From the NCBI RefSeq assembly GCF_014302995.1, contig NZ_CP060295.1, positions 6,005,501 to 6,069,500 on the forward strand: DNA of 64,000 bases, read 5' to 3'. The stretch is from Variovorax sp. PAMC26660. GTDB taxonomy: Bacteria; Pseudomonadota; Gammaproteobacteria; Burkholderiales; Burkholderiaceae_C. Below the pieces are notes generated by a model, which was given only the letters and a program-made list of their open reading frames with translations, searched no databases and was not told where the DNA came from. A program made the translations under genes and the position numbers. Positions 61,942 through 64,000 of the stretch are shown piece after piece (position 1 is the first letter of the stretch; every line of letters starts with the position of its first letter).

Positions 61942-63138
61942 TCAGAAACTGTCGCCGGGTACGCGCACCCAGCCTTCCATCAATACACGGGCGCTTCGGC
62001 TCATCAGGGCCTTGGTCACCACCCATTCACCACCATCGACCTTGCGCGCTTCGGCACCGACGCGCAGCGTGCCCGAAGGGTGGCCGAAGCGCACGGCCTG
62101 GCGCTCGCCGCCGCCGGCCGCAAGGTTCACCAATGTGCCGGGAATCGCTGCGGCGGTGCCGATGGCAACCGCGGCCGTGCCCATCATGGCGTGGTGCAGC
62201 TTGCCCATGGAGAGCGCACGCACGAGCAGGTCCACGTCCGCCACCTTCACGGCCTTGCCGCTGGAGGCCGTGTAGCCAGTGGGAGGTGCGACGAAGGCCA
62301 CCTTGGGCGTGTGCTGGCGCCTGGCCGCCTCGCCGATGTCCTTGATGAGGCCCATCTTCACCGCGCCATGCGCGCGGATCGCCTCGAACATGGCCAGCGC
62401 CTTCGCATCGCTGTTGATCGCGTCCTGCAGCTCGGTGCCTGTGTAGCCGATCTCGCCGGCGTTGACGAAGATGGTGGGAATGCCCGCGTTGATCAGCGTG
62501 GCGCGCAAAGTGCCCACGCCAGGCACTTCGAGGTCATCGACCATGTTGCCGGTCGGGAACATCGCGCCGCCGCCGTCACCGTCTCCTTCGTCGGCCGGGT
62601 CGATGAATTCCAGGGGCACTTCGGCGGCGGGAAAGGTCACGCCGTCGAGTTCGAAGTCGCCGGTTTCCTGCACCTCGCCTTCGACGATGGGTACATGGGC
62701 GACGATGGTCTTGCCGATGTTGGCCTGCCAGATGCGCACGGTGCACGTGCCGTTCTGGGGCACGCGCGACCGGTCGATCAGGCCCTGCGAAATCGCGAAC
62801 GGCCCGACCGCTGCGGACAGGTTGCCGCAGTTTCCCGACCAGTCGACGAAAGCGCTGTCGATGGAGACCTGGCCGAACAGGTAGTCGACGTCGTGCTCCG
62901 GTCGCGTGGAGCGCGACAGGATCACCGTCTTTGAGGTGGAGGAGGTGGCCGCGCCCATGCCGTCGATCTGCTTGGCATAAGGGTCGGGGCTGCCGATGAC
63001 GCGCAGCAGCAGCGCATCACGCGCCGGCCCGCTTTGGCGCGCTGCCGCAGGCAGGTCCTGCAGGCGAAAGAACACGCCCTTGCTGGTGCCGCCGCGCATG
63101 TAGACGGCGGGAATCTTGATCTGGGGAACGGATGCCAT
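61942..63138 (-). CDS. prpF: 2-methylaconitate cis-trans isomerase
   Basis: 398 residues, full length. PrpF isomerises the trans-2-methylaconitate made by AcnD so that the methylcitrate cycle can proceed, and is needed only with AcnD, which is the next gene here. Family segments are VYMRGGTSKGVFF at the N terminus, DWSGNCGNLSAAVGPF (active-site Cys region) and HHAMMGTAAVAIGTAAAIPG. ATG 63138 begins MASVPQIKIPAVY; the same frame is open above it. 25 bp follow the acnD stop. Confidence 0.93.
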   Translation of the reverse strand: MASVPQIKIPAVYMRGGTSKGVFFRLQDLPAAARQSGPARDALLLRVIGSPDPYAKQIDGMGAATSSTSKTVILSRSTRPEHDVDYLFGQVSIDSAFVDWSGNCGNLSAAVGPFAISQGLIDRSRVPQNGTCTVRIWQANIGKTIVAHVPIVEGEVQETGDFELDGVTFPAAEVPLEFIDPADEGDGDGGGAMFPTGNMVDDLEVPGVGTLRATLINAGIPTIFVNAGEIGYTGTELQDAINSDAKALAMFEAIRAHGAVKMGLIKDIGEAARRQHTPKVAFVAPPTGYTASSGKAVKVADVDLLVRALSMGKLHHAMMGTAAVAIGTAAAIPGTLVNLAAGGGERQAVRFGHPSGTLRVGAEARKVDGGEWVVTKALMSRSARVLMEGWVRVPGDSF

Positions 63139-63163
63139 GGTGATGGGAATGGTGGTTGTCTTC

Positions 63164-64000
63164 TCAGGCGGCCGGCTTGTTCTCGGCCAGGAAGTCTTGC
63201 GCAAAACGCTGCAGCACGCCGCCTGCCTCGTAGATAGACACTTCTTCCGCCGTGTCCAAACGGCAGGTCACCGGCACCTGCAGCGTGTCGCCGTTCTTGC
63301 GGCGAATGACCAGCGTGAGGTCGGTGCGCGGCGCGGGCTCGCCGGCCACGTCGTAGGTTTCGGTGCCGTCCAGGCCCAGCGTGAGGCGCGTGGTGCCGGG
63401 CTTGAACTCCAGCGGCAGCACGCCCATGCCGAGCAGGTTGGTGCGGTGGATGCGCTCGAAGCCCTCGGCCACGACCGTCTCCACGCCGGCCAGGCGCACG
63501 CCCTTGGCGGCCCAGTCGCGCGACGAGCCCTGGCCGTAGTCGGCACCGGCCACGATGATCAGCGGCTGCCTGCGGTTGAGGTAGGTCTCGATCGCCTCCC
63601 ACATGCGCACGACCTGGCCTTCAGGCTCGATGCGCGCGAGCGAGCCCTTCTTCTGAACGCCATCGACCACCGCCATCTCGTTGACGAGCTGCGGATTGGC
63701 GAAGGTGGCGCGCATGGCCGTCAGATGGTCGCCGCGGTGCGTGGCGTAGGAATTGAAGTCTTCCTCCGGAAGGCCCATCTTCGCCAGGTACTCGCCGGCG
63801 GCACTGTCCCGCATGATCGCGTTGGAGGGCGACAGGTGGTCGGTCGTGATGTTGTCCGGCAGGATGGCCAGCGGTCGCATGCCGCGCAGCGTGCGCGGAT
63901 TGGCCGCGAGCGCGCCCACGCCCTCGCTGTCCCAGTAGGGCGGGCGGCGGATGTAGGTGGACTGCGGCCGCCAGTCGTACTGCGGGCTCACCTTTTCGCC
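63164..64000 (-). CDS. acnD: Fe/S-dependent 2-methylisocitrate dehydratase (partial)
   Basis: The C-terminal 278 residues of an aconitase-family enzyme, cut by the right edge. Visible are ILPDNITTDHLSPSNAI (the start of domain 4), DFNSYATHRGDHLTAMRATFANP, GADYGQGSSRDWAAKG (the swivel-domain active-site Ser-Ser-Arg) and GMGVLPLEFKPGTT. In AcnA the same segments occur, but the direct neighbour prpF identifies the AcnD subtype. It dehydrates 2-methylcitrate in propionate breakdown. The iron-sulphur Cys residues lie outside the window. Confidence 0.9.
   Translation of the reverse strand, partial: GEKVSPQYDWRPQSTYIRRPPYWDSEGVGALAANPRTLRGMRPLAILPDNITTDHLSPSNAIMRDSAAGEYLAKMGLPEEDFNSYATHRGDHLTAMRATFANPQLVNEMAVVDGVQKKGSLARIEPEGQVVRMWEAIETYLNRRQPLIIVAGADYGQGSSRDWAAKGVRLAGVETVVAEGFERIHRTNLLGMGVLPLEFKPGTTRLTLGLDGTETYDVAGEPAPRTDLTLVIRRKNGDTLQVPVTCRLDTAEEVSIYEAGGVLQRFAQDFLAENKPAA

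Noticed and set aside
1..64000. CRISPR arrays, tRNA or rRNA genes, insertion sequences
   Set aside because: No regularly spaced repeats, cloverleaf-like segments, transposase motifs or terminal inverted repeats were recognised on either strand.

Overview
The window is high-GC DNA from a betaproteobacterium, most likely a Variovorax-like member of the Comamonadaceae. This rests on recognised gene families and codon style only; no database search was possible. I found 47 protein genes, two of them cut by the window edges, and no rRNA, tRNA, insertion sequence, integrase or CRISPR array.

1-26744 (minus strand) is one 26.7 kb transcription unit of 15 genes, with every junction either overlapping or separated by at most 41 bp. 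It is read from right to left. It opens with a hybrid NRPS-PKS (A-T-KS-AT-T-aminotransferase) and an NRPS (C-A-T-C-T), followed by a Sfp-type phosphopantetheinyl transferase and two alpha/beta hydrolases with unusual nucleophile positions. It then becomes a capsule/exopolysaccharide system: Wza-like export lipoprotein, Wzc-like tyrosine kinase, initiating sugar transferase, GDP-fucose synthesis (fcl, gmd), a polymerase-like membrane protein, glycosyltransferases, a secreted fucosidase-like protein and a Wzx-like flippase. An AT-rich 555 bp control region (26745-27299) separates it from two divergent methyltransferase genes (27300-29038). The layout suggests a small diamino-acid peptide made together with, and perhaps attached to, a fucose-containing polysaccharide. 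That link is inference.

29159-36634 holds an NlpD-like lipoprotein and a copper/silver efflux operon (small Met/Cys/His protein, CusC, CusB with a fused CusF domain, CusA, CusF). 36759-44571 is an aromatic-acid catabolic region: AraC regulator, an orphan periplasmic binding protein, and a six-gene operon of dienelactone-hydrolase fusion, reductase, Rieske oxygenase alpha and beta, isochorismatase-like protein and short-chain dehydrogenase. 44626-46997 adds a cupredoxin, a Cys-rich periplasmic protein and the chromate transporter ChrA.

47008-64000 is mostly housekeeping: metallo-beta-lactamase-fold hydrolase, SbcD/SbcC-like nuclease pair, penicillin-binding protein 2, phosphotransacylase, LysR regulator with a divergent BASS-family transporter and an M14 peptidase, two uncharacterised proteins, and the 2-methylcitrate-cycle genes acnD (partial), prpF and a PrpB-like lyase.
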